DNA of 64,000 nt from Lates calcarifer (lineage: Eukaryota > Chordata > Actinopteri > Centropomidae): positions 13,516,543 through 13,580,542 of the forward strand of contig NC_066844.1 in NCBI RefSeq assembly GCF_001640805.2, in the 5' to 3' direction. Numbering within the stretch: the stretch's first letter is position 1; each line of letters starts with the position of its first letter. The translations under genes were made by a program, and so were the position numbers. Positions 52,911-63,972 of this stretch are shown piece by piece. Under the pieces are notes generated by a model. The model was not told the origin of the DNA, searched no databases, and saw only the letters and a program-made list of their open reading frames with translations.

Positions 52911-53508
52911 ATGTACACCACTAGCTGCTGCCTTTTTCCTTTTCTTTTTGTTAATTATTAGCAAAGGCAAAACAGAGGAATGTTGGTGGTAATAGTAACA
53001 AAGAACTATAACTTGACATTTTGCAAAAAAAAATAAATAAAAAAAATCCATCATAAATTCTAAACTATCAATACTATGTGGATGATAAAAGTGCCAGATC
53101 AAAAGGATTGACTTTCATTCATATGCACCTGACACAAGGTGTGTGTGATTTCTGTCAGAGGTCTGAGGAAGTGCTCTTTGAGCTACAGTGCTAGATGTTA
53201 AAACCCACCGTGTTTATCAGGGAGAGAGGCAGGACAGCTATTGGATAAACCTGACTGCAAGTTATATGTGTGTCTGTGCAGGATTGTGTGCACACTCAAC
53301 AACAGTCAAGACAGTCAGTGCGGAGGTGTTTTTTTGTGATATGGAAGTCTCCCTAAGCCCTCGGCTGCAGCTCCATTCTCAGAATCAGGCGTGAAGTGAT
53401 TAGTATTTTATTGATGAGCTCCTGAAGTGGCAAGTGTGGGAAATTGGATCTTTGATCTCCTGGAGTTTGGGAAATATATCCTGAGTGTGTGGAGCTCTCC
53501 AGGTAACA
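52911..53508. other. intronic DNA, no gene seen
   Basis: Contains an A-rich run at 53026-53046. Otherwise plain non-coding sequence. Confidence 0.4.
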
Positions 53509-53610
53509 CCCCCCCCCCCCCCCCTTCCCTCCCATCCTACCGACATCAGTTCAATATACACACACATACACACACACACACTCACAGAAATGTGCACGCA
53601 CACACACAGA
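53509..53610. repeat. poly-C run and (CA)n tract
   Basis: Sixteen C at 53509-53524, then a pyrimidine-rich spacer and imperfect CA repeats from 53557 to about 53608. The C run sits just after a CAG/GTAACA site but does not mark a credible exon. Confidence 0.93.
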
Positions 53611-53729
53611 CGGACATGTCATTTGGGAGGGATATTCCTCCCCTTCTCCAAAACACATATTTGTTTTGGATGTTTTCACTGAGAGTCTACATGGTGATTA
53701 CAGATGTTCATTAACAAAATTGGGTATTT

Positions 53730-54010
53730 GTTTTAAACTTTAACCAATCACTTTGATATGCTAATTACAGTGTAATTTAATTTGAGCCCTGTAATGATGA
53801 TGCCGTTATTATGGACATAAATGATGCAGTTAAGCTGAGAGTAATCTCATTTGCATACTGTACATGCCAGTAAATTAAGCCCTTTCCTGCGTTGCTTCAG
53901 CTTTAATTTTCCACTCCTTTTCACACAGCATCCCTCAGCCCCTGTGCCTAATAGCAGGCCAGTTTGTTTGATGTGGAGAGCTGCTGCCTCATACTAAATC
54001 TAGTCACAAT
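53730..54010. promoter_or_regulatory. candidate conserved non-coding element with octamer motif
   Basis: AT-rich but complex. ATTTGCAT (53849-53856) is the POU octamer core, preceded by GAGAGTAATCTC and followed by ACTGTACATGCCAG. TGCTAATTACAGTGTAATTTAA-like words lie at the left. Regulatory role inferred. Confidence 0.3.
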
Positions 54011-55362
54011 ATGTAATACATAAAGGTTCTCATTATAACTCTAAGTGCTCTTTTAAGAACTTGGTATTAATAAGCAGGCAAGCTTTTCATGCTTTGTAGT
54101 GATACACAAAAACAGTTTTGTCCCTCACCATAATCAGCCTCAACATTCCTTAATCTGCATCTGAGAAATAAAAACTATCATGGTTGCAATAATGATGTAC
54201 CCGGGAATAGTTAAAGAGCCCCTAATCATATTGTATATGTCCTCTTGCTATGTGTTGATCAGAGATATCTTCAAAGAGGTGATCGTATTTTCATATTCCT
54301 CCTTTGAAAAAAAGATGAAGGGCATTTGGATGTGTTTTATAACTAAAATTTTTTCCCTCCTACACAAAAAAAAAACTAATTGAAAAATATGGGCTTATTG
54401 TATGTTTAGAGCAAATAATTTGGCATCTTTTCTTTGTACAAATGCTTTTTGATGTCCATATAAAGGAGGCATATTTCTGACAGAGGGACACGGCTGGCCT
54501 TGATGAAAGCTCCTGTGTCTTCATTAGAGAAGCAGCACCTCATGGTGTCTGATTGTGTGATGTTTGCAGTTAGAAGGTAAACATGTTTGTCATACAGGGG
54601 TGTATTTATGTTGATCAAACATATGAGATGGGCCGTGGTGAATGTTAAGGACTTTGGGCTCAGTGCAGGGCTCAGCAGCTCTGTGAACGTACAGCCTCAC
54701 GCAATCGTCTGAACTTGCCCGTATGTCCCCTGCTTACAGAGTCCGACTTCGCTTCGTGTTTTTGAAGGTGGGTTAGGAGGGTGGTTTATGGACTTTAACA
54801 CTGACAATACAATTGCCCTTCACTGAGAATGCTCCTCCATTTTGCGCCATAAAGAATATTATTTTTCTGCCAGCCAATTTTCTCTGTTAGTCTCTAATTG
54901 GCTACATAAATCTCGGCCGTTGAGGGTGAGAAATGTTGCCGTGTCACACAGTGTAATCTTCACCCTTATTTACCAATTCATTAAGATTCATTGATGCAGG
55001 ATCGGTGAGAGGAAATGACAACATAAATCAGGCCTCCAACATAATGACCCTAATCAGTTGGGAATTGCAGAAAATGTCATGATGAACTATGTCCTTGTAT
55101 TAGTGCCACTGTACATTGTCATTGTGCTGCTTTATGAGTGGGACGCATCCTCCTGACACAGGCTGTATTTAACGAAAAAGAGTTGTTAAAACCTGATTCC
55201 ATTAAAACGCAGAAATTCATGTAAGGTCTTTTGGTATTTAGCCCCTCGCCCTTTATCTTCAGTTTAACTGCTTAATGGAAGGCACAAGCTCCCTTCCTTT
55301 TTAACCCTCTCTGTCCTCTCTCTGGGAAGCTAGGGCTTTTAAAATAATAACATGCTTCTTAG
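54011..55362. other. intronic DNA, no gene seen; complex block at 54780-55240
   Basis: The block 54780-55240 (TCTAATTGGCTACATAAATC, CATTAAGATTCATTGATGCA) is repeat-free and enhancer-like. The remainder shows nothing notable. Confidence 0.35.
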
Positions 55363-55430
55363 GCTTGAACGACCCTAGTATCATATCCAGGAAGAATTGC
55401 TCCTTCAGAGGCAGCAGGAGGGATCAGTGG
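55363..55430 (+). other. weak candidate non-coding exon
   Basis: CATGCTTCTTAG (ends 55362) and TGG/GTAAGA (donor at 55431) frame 68 bases. An internal CCTTCAG gives a shorter alternative. The pyrimidine tract is short. Likely chance unless transcript data agree. Confidence 0.15.
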
Positions 55431-58400
55431 GTAAGACCACTCCCATACCAGTGACAGTGAATCAGATGCCTAATAGCAAACTGCTGTTGTGTTATAGATT
55501 CTCAAACTCAGTAAATTTAAAGCAGTCACTAAGCATTGACAGTCGTAGGGGAGATACTATTGAAATGAAATAGCCACTACATTACCATTCTATTATTTGT
55601 GTGTAAAGGTTAATGACTGTGTCCAGAAAATCAATAGCTTAACTTAATCTCTGTGTGAGTAACTCTAAACAAAAGAAGTGGGGGACCTACACCTGCTGTG
55701 TGTTTTTGTCCAGAAAGAAACATTTACCAGTGTTAGGAATCATTTAAATAGCAGGGATTATGTCAGACCCTACAGTTTTTTTCCAAGTTATCATGCATGC
55801 ACTGAGAGAGGAATCATAATAAATGCATCTACCACACTTGATGACTTACTCAACAGTAATTAGCAGCTTACTTTGTGTGTGGAGCTGTGGTTTACCACAG
55901 GTCTGTCTCGATGATTTAACAGAACTGCAAAAGCTTTCTCCAAAAAATGATTAGGCTACATATTGTCAGCTCACAGAGGAAGTGTGCACTGCGCTTAGCG
56001 CCCCCCCCACCACTACCACCAAAAAAAAGAGCAGTTATAATAATATTGTCCTCTCTTTGCCTATGCGTGCAATATTAATTAGACAAGTTCGTTAAGGCTA
56101 ACCTTGGTTTTCCCAGGAAAATGCATCTGACACATTTCCTTTGTATTCCTATACTCATGGGACCAGCCCTTACATGAATTCTAGTAAAAATGATTAAAAA
56201 TATATGACATGCTTTAAGTAATGTTAAAACAATAAGAGCTTTTGCAGTTCCCATAGGATGCAGATAGATTGAAGTTGTGTTTTTCTATGTGTATGACTGT
56301 TTGACAGGTCTAATTGGAGATGAGCTTGAGTGTAGCGACGCCTGCTTTTTTCTGTGCATTGAGCTCGTGGTCAGAAAAAGAGGCCCCCTCGTCTCCTGGT
56401 GTCTGTCCTCTCAGTGTAGTGTTAATGGGCATGAGCCACATGTGAGCGAGATTATCAAAGTCAAATGAAGGAGAGTCGCTAAGAAAATGTGTGGCAAACC
56501 ACTCCTAAAAGAGGCTCCACATCCCAGAATTACTATTCCATTCATGTACAACCAGATTTAAACTCATTAGACTTCTCTATTTACTTAGTCTCTATCGGCC
56601 CTGGTTGTACTAAAAATACCATGGCCTGCCTTACTTTGGCACATTCCGTCATTGTCTGTGCACAGCAGGCCTTTACACCGAGGTATTTCTCGGATGGCTC
56701 CGTGCAAAGGAGACAAACTGTTTTGTATATTTTCTGAAATTATGGATCTACTCAGCTTCTCCATTGGAGTCTGCCTTCTAGTACCCTTCTTATTGATAAT
56801 TTATTTGAGCTTGTAGCGTGATAATAGGTTGATATTCACATAAATCACCACTGCCTGGATGTCGAGCCCCTTTTCCGCTGCACCTGGTGGAGTAATAGGT
56901 TTGGATCTAGATTTCATGCTTGAGAATCCTATCACACTCGTCACAATGTGTTATAAATATGTGTTTGGCACTCTTGCTCATATTTTATGCCTCCTTACAT
57001 GGGGGTAACTGTTTTTTTTGAGGACTAAATGAAATCAGTAGGGGAAGTGGAGACAGAAAACTATGAATTCTGGGTAGGGAAGCCTCAGTGGATGACTTGA
57101 GCTCAGCAGATGGCATGTTGTTGGATGCATGAAAAATTCATGGTCAAGGTGACATGCAGCTTGAAAGTCCCCTCACTACATTACTTTACCTTGTCTTCTG
57201 TAATCGCTACTTATTTTTGGACAATGAAATGTTCGATGTTGCAGATGGAGCAACTCGTGATGTGCTGAGGTTACACATAAATCAAGTAATCAAATCCATG
57301 CACTTTGATTTATGATAGATAAGATTTCTGTCCATTCAGTTTCCACCTATTTCCTTCTTTTGTTGTTTTTTCACTCTGTACCCTGATGTTGTGAGTGCCA
57401 GCTCTCGAAAACCCTGAGACATCCTTTGTTATTTCCACAAACCCAGTTACTGAATAATTGAAGAAGGTAAATGTTTAACATGTTTTTACAAGTTCCTTGC
57501 CGCGCTGTTGTGAAGAGCCACTGTTTGTTGGGTCTGGAAGAAACACTCGGTTGCTTTGCTTGACAACCATATGTTTCCACGGGAGACCACCACGCCGGTT
57601 GCCCACCCCACCGTCGCCCATCTTGTTCTCATTCAACGGCGGCTCGCCAGCAGCTGCGGCGCTTTATGCGTCTTCAAATGTCAGAATAATGACTTTTTGT
57701 TTATCTTGACTTCTGCTTTGCTGTTTATTTTAGCCTGAAGCCACATTTGCATCAACCTTGATTCCCTAAAGCCTCGCCCCCCTCTCCTCCCTTCCCAGAA
57801 CCTGTTTACACTCTGCCTGCCCCTAGTGTCACCTAGGAAATCGCCTGATCATTCCACCTGGTTAATATTAAATGGCTCCTGCAAGGAGATGTGTTTGTTC
57901 ATAAACACAAACCCCCCCACCCCCACTCCTCCTGTTTACTGTAGCCATGGCAGCAATCACTTATTAAACAAACAGCTGCTTTGTTTGCCAGCGTGAGTGG
58001 TCTGCCTATAACCCGTACAAGGTCTGGGAAGAACTTGGGAAAGTGTCTCGTGTGGTGCAGGGATGTGAGGTATTACTTGCGGGTGGGGTGTGTGTGTTCC
58101 TACTATATTGTCACAGTAGTCTGGAGATATGCTTTGCTTATCTGTGACTTGGTTGAAGTGGCTGACAAGATTACATGGTTGTTTGGTCTGACTGTGAATT
58201 CTCCTTTGGCAGAATGTCATCCCAGAATGTGTTAGTTCCTCCCAGCAGAGAGCGGCAAGAGAATTGTAGTGAGAGTGGCAACGAGTCCAGATTGAGTTTT
58301 TTTTTTTTTCCTTTTTGATTGAGGTGGTTCTGGTTTTGGCAAAAGTCTCATTTTTTTTATAATAATACAGGGGGGGTCGGGGGGGTGATTCAGTGGATGT

Positions 58401-59640
58401 TTCCAAGAGACTCAGAGTAGTTTGTTATCAGTGATAGCTGTGATAATGGATTATTTAACATACAGTTTGTGTCTTTTGACTTTTCCCCAGAATCAGAAGC
58501 CAAAATACAGCAAAACAAGAGACTCTTAACAAACCTTGAGAAGCATTCTGTTGTTGCACCTTTGGTACACGCTGATGTGTTGTCTAGTCTAGTAACCAAG
58601 CAGAACCTAAACAGCTCTAAAGTGAACCTCTCCCCATTGTCTCCTCCTTTGTGTGTCTTTATCTCCCATCCAAGAAATGTTGTGCTTTTGTTGTGTGCTT
58701 GTGTAAACAAGGGCTGTGTGAGAACTTGGCGAGTCGAAGCAGGTGGCCGCTGAGGCTTTACTGTCATGAGCATTAAAGAAAAACAGAACATGGAGAAGGG
58801 TCAAAGCACAGCTGCGCAGGGCCGACCCTACCTTGAATCGACTGCTGACTTGTTTGAGCTGTTGAATTCTAGGCAAGCATGACAGGGGGACAGGCATTAT
58901 ATTTCCACTGAGGGGGGGCGGAGAGAGAGGAGGAGAGGCAGGGTCGATGAGCTTTGGCCGCCGGCTGTTCTTAACCTTCAACCTGTCTGGTCAGGTGGGA
59001 GACACATGAGACTCTTGTTTGTACTGTACTCCTCATAGTTGAGGCGGGGAAAACAAAACAAACTGTAAACAAACAGAAACTCTGACCTTTTTTATTATCC
59101 AGTGTTTGTTCCAAACACTTGTTTTGTTTTGCAAGCAACTCCCCCCCCAAAAGAACAGAGAGGCAGCTAATAATCAACAGCACAGCCAGTTCTTTTTGTA
59201 CAAACTGTTGTTGCCTTGTTTTGATCTCCTGGAATTTCCATTATTTAGATTCTTTTTTTAAACTTTTTTCCAGCTCAGAAAAAAAGTTGACATGCTCCAT
59301 TATTAATAAGAAAGATTTTTTTCTCATGTCTCTTTTTGTGTGTTGTTTTGTGTTGTAATGTTTGTGTGCATGCATATGCTCTTAACCCCAGTAACTACAC
59401 CCTTTATAGCAGGACACTTGACCCATGGTTAGAGCTGAATTTGTGCAAGTTGTATAAATGGAACGGATGGAAAAACTTGGAGTTTTTTGAGTCATCACAG
59501 ACAAGGCTATCCCCTGAGCAAAGTGAAAATAAATAGATAGATAAACAAACGCAGGCCAAGTCACGTGGCTTGAGCTGCCCAGGCCCCAGCTGATGATGGT
59601 GTCCCTGCCTCAGTGCTTCACAGATTAACATTGTTATCAG
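55431..59640. other. intronic DNA, no gene seen
   Basis: Mixed sequence. The stretch 56300-56980 is complex and may hold regulatory sequence, and 57570-57660 is GC-rich. C-rich runs occur near 55999 and 57911, poly-T at 58297-58309, and G runs at 58371-58386. Open frames up to 149 codons on the minus strand at 57957-58406 cross low-complexity tracts and are not protein-like. Confidence 0.4.
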
Positions 59641-59689
59641 CACAACTCTCTAATAAGGCTCTTTCCTATCTGCTTGATATTTATGATGG

Positions 59690-60190
59690 ATAATGCCCAT
59701 TTTCCATTTTCTTTTTTCCTCCAATTTTTTCGCTCATGATATTGCAGCTTTGAATTATTCTGTGGTAAAATTAATGAGAAAGTAGATTTATGGGTTTCAT
59801 TTGTTTGTCAATTCGAAAATTAATTGGGTGTTAATTTTAGCCATCCCCTCATCAGTGCCGGTTCCAAGCATGCGCGCATTACTTTGCATTCATTGTAGCT
59901 TTTCTCTCCTTTATTGTGGGTCACTAGTTTTGCATACATTAAAATAGCCCTGCGGCTCATTCTCTTGATTACTTTTAGAGATGCCATGCATTTGGAAATT
60001 TACGCCTTTCCGTTATAATTATGAAAATTTTGCATGGAATGACAGTGCATGTATAATAGCCATTACTTTCTCCCCCTTTTATGTAGCTTTGGAAAAAAAA
60101 GAAAGCAGGCCCTCTTTTTTGCATGTGGAAAAATGTCTTTTATTTGAAAAATAAGTGGGGGTGAATAACGTCAGCACATGGTTTATTTCA
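59690..60190. promoter_or_regulatory. strong candidate conserved non-coding element
   Basis: About 500 bases of repeat-free sequence with GAAAATTAATTGGGTGTTAA, GGTAAAATTAATGAG and TTCCGTTATAATTATG, plus rare CpG words kept in AT-rich context (CATGCGCGCATTAC). It lies about 2.2 kb upstream of the start-codon exon. This is one of the two most enhancer-like stretches of the window, judged by texture only. Confidence 0.36.
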
Positions 60191-60560
60191 AATGGCATTT
60201 AATTTCGCCCGAGAATGTGTGTTTCTAATTGGTGTCTCAGAAGGGGAGTTGGTGCAAGCAAGGGCCTGTAGATGGAGTTGTGGCTGGCTCCATCCCATCC
60301 CACAGTATTCTTCTTGCTCACTCCTTGTTTAGAAAATCCCATTATGGAGGGAACCCGTGCCAGACTGGAGGGGTGAGCCGGGTCAACATCTGTCTGGAGG
60401 GAGAGGGGGGCCGGCTCTAGCCCCAGCCCAGAAAACAGGGCCTGTAGGCCGGGCCCAAGCTGCTCAGACAGGCCCCTGAGTGTGGGGGCGTTGTGACACA
60501 CAACTGAACCGGCACAGGCCACAGTGTCAGATGACTCACTCGGTTATGCTTCTTGCAAGG
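60191..60560. promoter_or_regulatory. GC-richer complex block, possible regulatory sequence
   Basis: Includes GGCCGGCTCTAGCCCCAGCC and GGCCGGGCCCAAGC-type words directly after the AT-rich candidate element. The 107-codon minus-strand frame here (60199-60522) has no known features and is probably due to few stops in GC-rich sequence. Confidence 0.22.
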
Positions 60561-62130
60561 AGGGCTTCTACAGGAGTGGAGATGTAAACCATAGTGCACT
60601 TTGGGTTTGATTTTTTTCTCTGGTGCTGTTTTAGCTCACTGTAGCCCACAACTGCTACTGATGATACTAAGCTGGGACACTGTCCTTGAGAACCAGGGTA
60701 TAAACCAGTGTTACATAGTGCTGTTTATTTTTTAATAATCCCGCGTCTGGGATTATTATCTCACCTATGCTCTGTAAATAGTCTTATGTGACAAGTTGTC
60801 AACCTCAATTTCCTATCTGTCAGCCTGAGTGTGTGTCCCCACAGTGTCTGGGTGTGCGTCTGCATCTTGTTTAGATCTGGATCTCTGGAGACACCGTGCC
60901 CGCATAGTTGAGCACATATTAACTCACTCTGGCCTTTCCCTATTACACGCCTTAAATGCAACACCATAAATCTGCATTTAGTTCCATTTTCACCTTCTTT
61001 CATGATGAGGCCCAGTGTTTTAAAGGCATTTATTCTGCTTCATATAAATAATTAATCAGCCAAGTTAATTCGCTTCTGCCTGACTTGGTCAGCTTCATTA
61101 ACCGCCCTGGAATTGGGAGGCTAGATGCGGTGCACCAGTGAGACCTGCGACCAACGCACAATAGCTGTAAATCATTCCACTGATTTGAGGAATACAGGCA
61201 CTGATATGCACCAGTGTCACTGGCACTCATCCCCAGAAAGGCAAATGGGGGTGGTGTGGGAGAGACACATAGATATGTCTGTCTGGCCTTTGTGTATCCA
61301 AAAGCAGAACAGAGGATGTAACATGTAAGCAAATAGCTGTGTATTCGCATTTAACAACGAATACTGCTATTATATTTTGAAATAAAGCAAAAAGCATACA
61401 ATAGTACATAAAACCACATTTCAGATATTTGTTTGTTGTTCTTTTGAGTTAAGTTATGAAAGACAGCATTTTTCCCAACTACTCTTTATTATTTATATTC
61501 AAACCTGTATTTTGGTGTTAATTGAGCACCCCTGAAGGATTTGACTGTTTTTGCTCAGCCTCAGATTGGCTGTTTCTCATGGAGATCCTTTGGCAGGCCT
61601 CACACAGTCGCCCTGTTTCCCATTAAAAAGCCATTCTGCCGTGGTTCTTCTGGGAGCCTTGCAAGTAAATATATCCATTTCCATAGAAAGTGTTTTGTTT
61701 TGGAGGTCCACTGTTTTCTTGGGCTCCTCTGCTCTCTCTCAACTCAGGTTGGGTTCCTCTCCAATGTGTGCTAGACCCCAACCCCCCACCACCGCACCTC
61801 TGCATATACCCCACAATGGAGAACACAAACAAAAACCTGAGTCCCGCTCACTTTTCTCCAGCCCAGCGAGGACTTGTCATCTGCAAAGGATCTGCACCGG
61901 AAAAGACAAAACAAAGGAGCAGTTCATTACTCTGTGGAGAAGCAGTCTGTGAGAATGTGTGCGTGTGTGTTTGCCTCATTGCATATGCTACAAGCAAACA
62001 AACAAGACACAGGGAAGCACAAACCAATAGGGAAACCTGCAATAAAAGTGAAATTGTGTGGGAAGGATATGACAGATGTTTATAGTTTGGCCCAGAGTTG
62101 AAATGCGACCTCATTGCTGTGTGTTTTAAC
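60561..62130. other. intronic DNA, no gene seen; small hairpin at 60733-60758
   Basis: TAATAATCCC and GGGATTATTA form perfect 10-bp arms around GCGTCT. Otherwise non-coding. The frames of 131-133 codons at 61551-62085 overlap each other in different frames and have no recognisable product. Confidence 0.4.
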
Positions 62131-62185
62131 AGCTGTTTCTCTCTGTCTCTGTCCCTGTTTTCTCTCTTTCTGTGTCTTCTCTCAG

Positions 62186-62197
62186 GTTTTTTAAGTC
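62186..62197 (+). other. foxp1: foxp1 5' untranslated stub of the start-codon exon, with splice acceptor
   Basis: A long pyrimidine tract (about 62131-62181, CTGTTTCTCTCTGTC-like) runs into CTCAG at 62181-62185, a strong 3' splice site. Only 12 untranslated bases (GTTTTTTAAGTC) separate it from the ATG. The short leader shows that the transcription start lies further upstream and that at least one untranslated exon must precede this one. A TTTAAC-like branch-point candidate sits near 62125-62131. Confidence 0.85.
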
Positions 62198-62356
62198 ATG
62201 ATGCAAGAATCTGGGACGGAGGCGACGAGCAACGGACCAGCCAGTCAAAATGGAGGAGCGAGTGCGGAGGGCGGGTCCAGGGAGGCACGACCCAAGAGTG
62301 CCACGCCGTCAGTGGAGGTGACTGCAGCCGACTTCATGCATCTCCAGCAGCACCAG
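62198..62356 (+). CDS. foxp1: foxp1, first coding exon (residues 1-53 of forkhead box protein P1)
   Basis: This exon encodes the N-terminus of FOXP1, a nuclear forkhead transcription factor that acts mainly as a repressor, as homo- or heterodimers with FOXP2 and FOXP4, in neural, heart, lung and lymphoid development. The 53 residues start MMQESGTEATSNG and end DFMHLQQHQ, just where the glutamine-rich region begins. Human FOXP1 starts MMQESGTE, FOXP2 MMQESATE and FOXP4 MMVESASE (recalled), so FOXP1 fits best. The middle is shorter than I recall for the mammalian exon. The start is the first of two adjacent ATGs, preceded by an in-frame TAA at 62192-62194 and with G at -3. The exon ends in phase 0 at CAG before GTAGAC, and the next FOXP1 exon should open with residues like ALQVARQ, which do not occur before the window ends. 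The zinc finger, leucine zipper and forkhead domains lie outside. Paralog foxp1a versus foxp1b is unresolved. Confidence 0.93.
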
Positions 62357-63062
62357 GTAGACCGGTCCCTCCTTCACACCTGTCTTCACTTTATGAAGCC
62401 ATGTCAACAGCAGGCCTGATCCCCCCCTTAAAGTGCCCCTTAATATTTAATTCCATCTCCAAGTACATCTAGTACATAAACACATTATTATTATTATTTA
62501 TGTATATTGAGGCCCTTTTTGAATATTTAAAGAAGGGGAAGTGCTCTCTCCGTGTGATTGTGTTTGGTTATGAACGTGTTTATCGTAGCATGCAGCATCT
62601 GCATTTTGGTTAAATATTTATAATGGTGTTCTGACATATTTTAAGTATGTAGGTGCCACAGGATTGTGTAGACAGTTAAGAAACCATGATGTCCAATAGG
62701 ATGACAGCGTTTTCCCCTGGCTCATTGTAAACACACCTCACACTCACAACTAATGCAACACTTTGCTGCGTTAACCAATGAGACGAGGAGATGCACGCCG
62801 GTGTTGTCGTCGGCGAAGCCCAAAACATTTTCACCATCTCAGACTTGAGGCAAACAGACAAGCTTTTTCTGTTGGTGTCAGCATTATGTGTGGCACACGA
62901 CAGTGTGTTTAAGGAAACAACATTGAAAAGATCAGTGTGTCTTGTGCTATCTCGGTCTATCCGACAGGACGACCGCGGTTGTTGTCAGGAGCTGTTTGGT
63001 GATGATGCACAGGCTCCGTGCCGCTGTCTGTTGTCACAGCACATCCATCAGGGAGGGCAACA

Positions 63063-63116
63063 ATGCTACAGCATGCTGTTCCAAGCTGTAGCATGGGGGA
63101 TATGGTGCTGTAGCAT
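63063..63116. repeat. cluster of GCTGTAGCAT words, one inverted and two direct
   Basis: ATGCTACAGC at 63063-63072 is the reverse complement of GCTGTAGCAT at 63085-63094, which recurs at 63107-63116. The cluster abuts the candidate inverted-repeat element that begins at 63118. Confidence 0.75.
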
Positions 63117-63117
63117 A

Positions 63118-63386
63118 TAGAGCAGAGCAATAATTCACCATAATCATTCATAATCTTTCAGCAGAATCATCATGACATTATGATGCGATATTGTGACTCT
63201 GTGATACACAGTTCTGTTGTCAGAAATGATGATAACCAGCAAATTGCTTCATATCTTATTTTGACAACACAAGGTATGAAAAATATTTCTTGTAAATAGC
63301 TTAGCATTTTGAAAATGCACCGATATCTGACTTGATGTGATATGCAGACCAGTGCAGTTTTAATCAGCTGATATTGCTCTGCCCTA
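63118..63386. mobile_element. candidate MITE with diverged terminal inverted repeats
   Basis: The left end TAGAGCAGAGCAATAATTC and the reverse complement of the right end, TAGGGCAGAGCAATATC, match over nearly all of about 17 bases. The interior has a GATGCGATATTGTGAC word like the YGATATNG core of teleost elements that I recall starting TAGGGCTGGGCGATA. Size is 269 bases, with no coding capacity. A TA target duplication is possible but is not distinguishable from the repeat ends. Confidence 0.5.
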
Positions 63387-63603
63387 TGTATGTATCACTT
63401 CAGTAGTTTGTGATTAGCCATATCTTTTAAGTATTGCTCCATTACCCATGCTTTATTTAATTGTAGAGTTGAAAGATGTATGAATAATTGGCAGAGGAGC
63501 AAACATACAGTGCAGGCCAAATGTGATGTTTTAGTTGTGGTCATCTTAGTGTACACAGTGTGTGCTTTGGAACGGGATGCCTCTGTTAATCACATTTTTT
63601 CAG

Positions 63604-63659
63604 GGTATTAAGTGGGAGAGTATTGGACTAGATACCAAAGAAGAAGTGTTAGCAGATCA
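63604..63659 (+). other. candidate alternative exon in the intron after coding exon 1
   Basis: CACATTTTTTCAG ends at 63603 and GATCA/GTAAGT follows at 63660. The frame set by coding exon 1 (phase 0) is open across the 56 bases (GIKWESIGLDTKEEVLAD). It would shift the downstream FOXP1 frame because 56 is not a multiple of 3, and the first in-frame stop would be TAA right after CAG at the donor if unspliced. It is not part of any FOXP1 protein I know. It may be a poison exon or chance. Confidence 0.2.
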
Positions 63660-63972
63660 GTAAGTAGAAAGGGCGTGTCAGCATGCTTCCTGCTCCTTAG
63701 TCTCAGTGCTAGGCCTTTAGGCTTTTCCAGATCTGCGCTTCATTCCCACTCCCCCAGCTCCAGACCCCGCTCCCAGACCTAACCTCCAACCCATCGTTTT
63801 TTCCAGCTCAAAATGAGCATGTCGTCAGTGAGAAAATCACAGCCATACTGAATTCATTACTGCAGTAGTCACACAAAACCATGGATAAAATTTCAATAAC
63901 TGCAGGCCACAGTTGAGTAAACAGTTGCACTGAAACTTAATTCCTGTTGACTTTTCCTTCATTCTTTGCCAG

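Noticed and set aside
57957..58406. 149-codon minus-strand frame
   Set aside because: It runs through poly-A and C-rich simple sequence (lysine and proline runs), with no recognisable domain.
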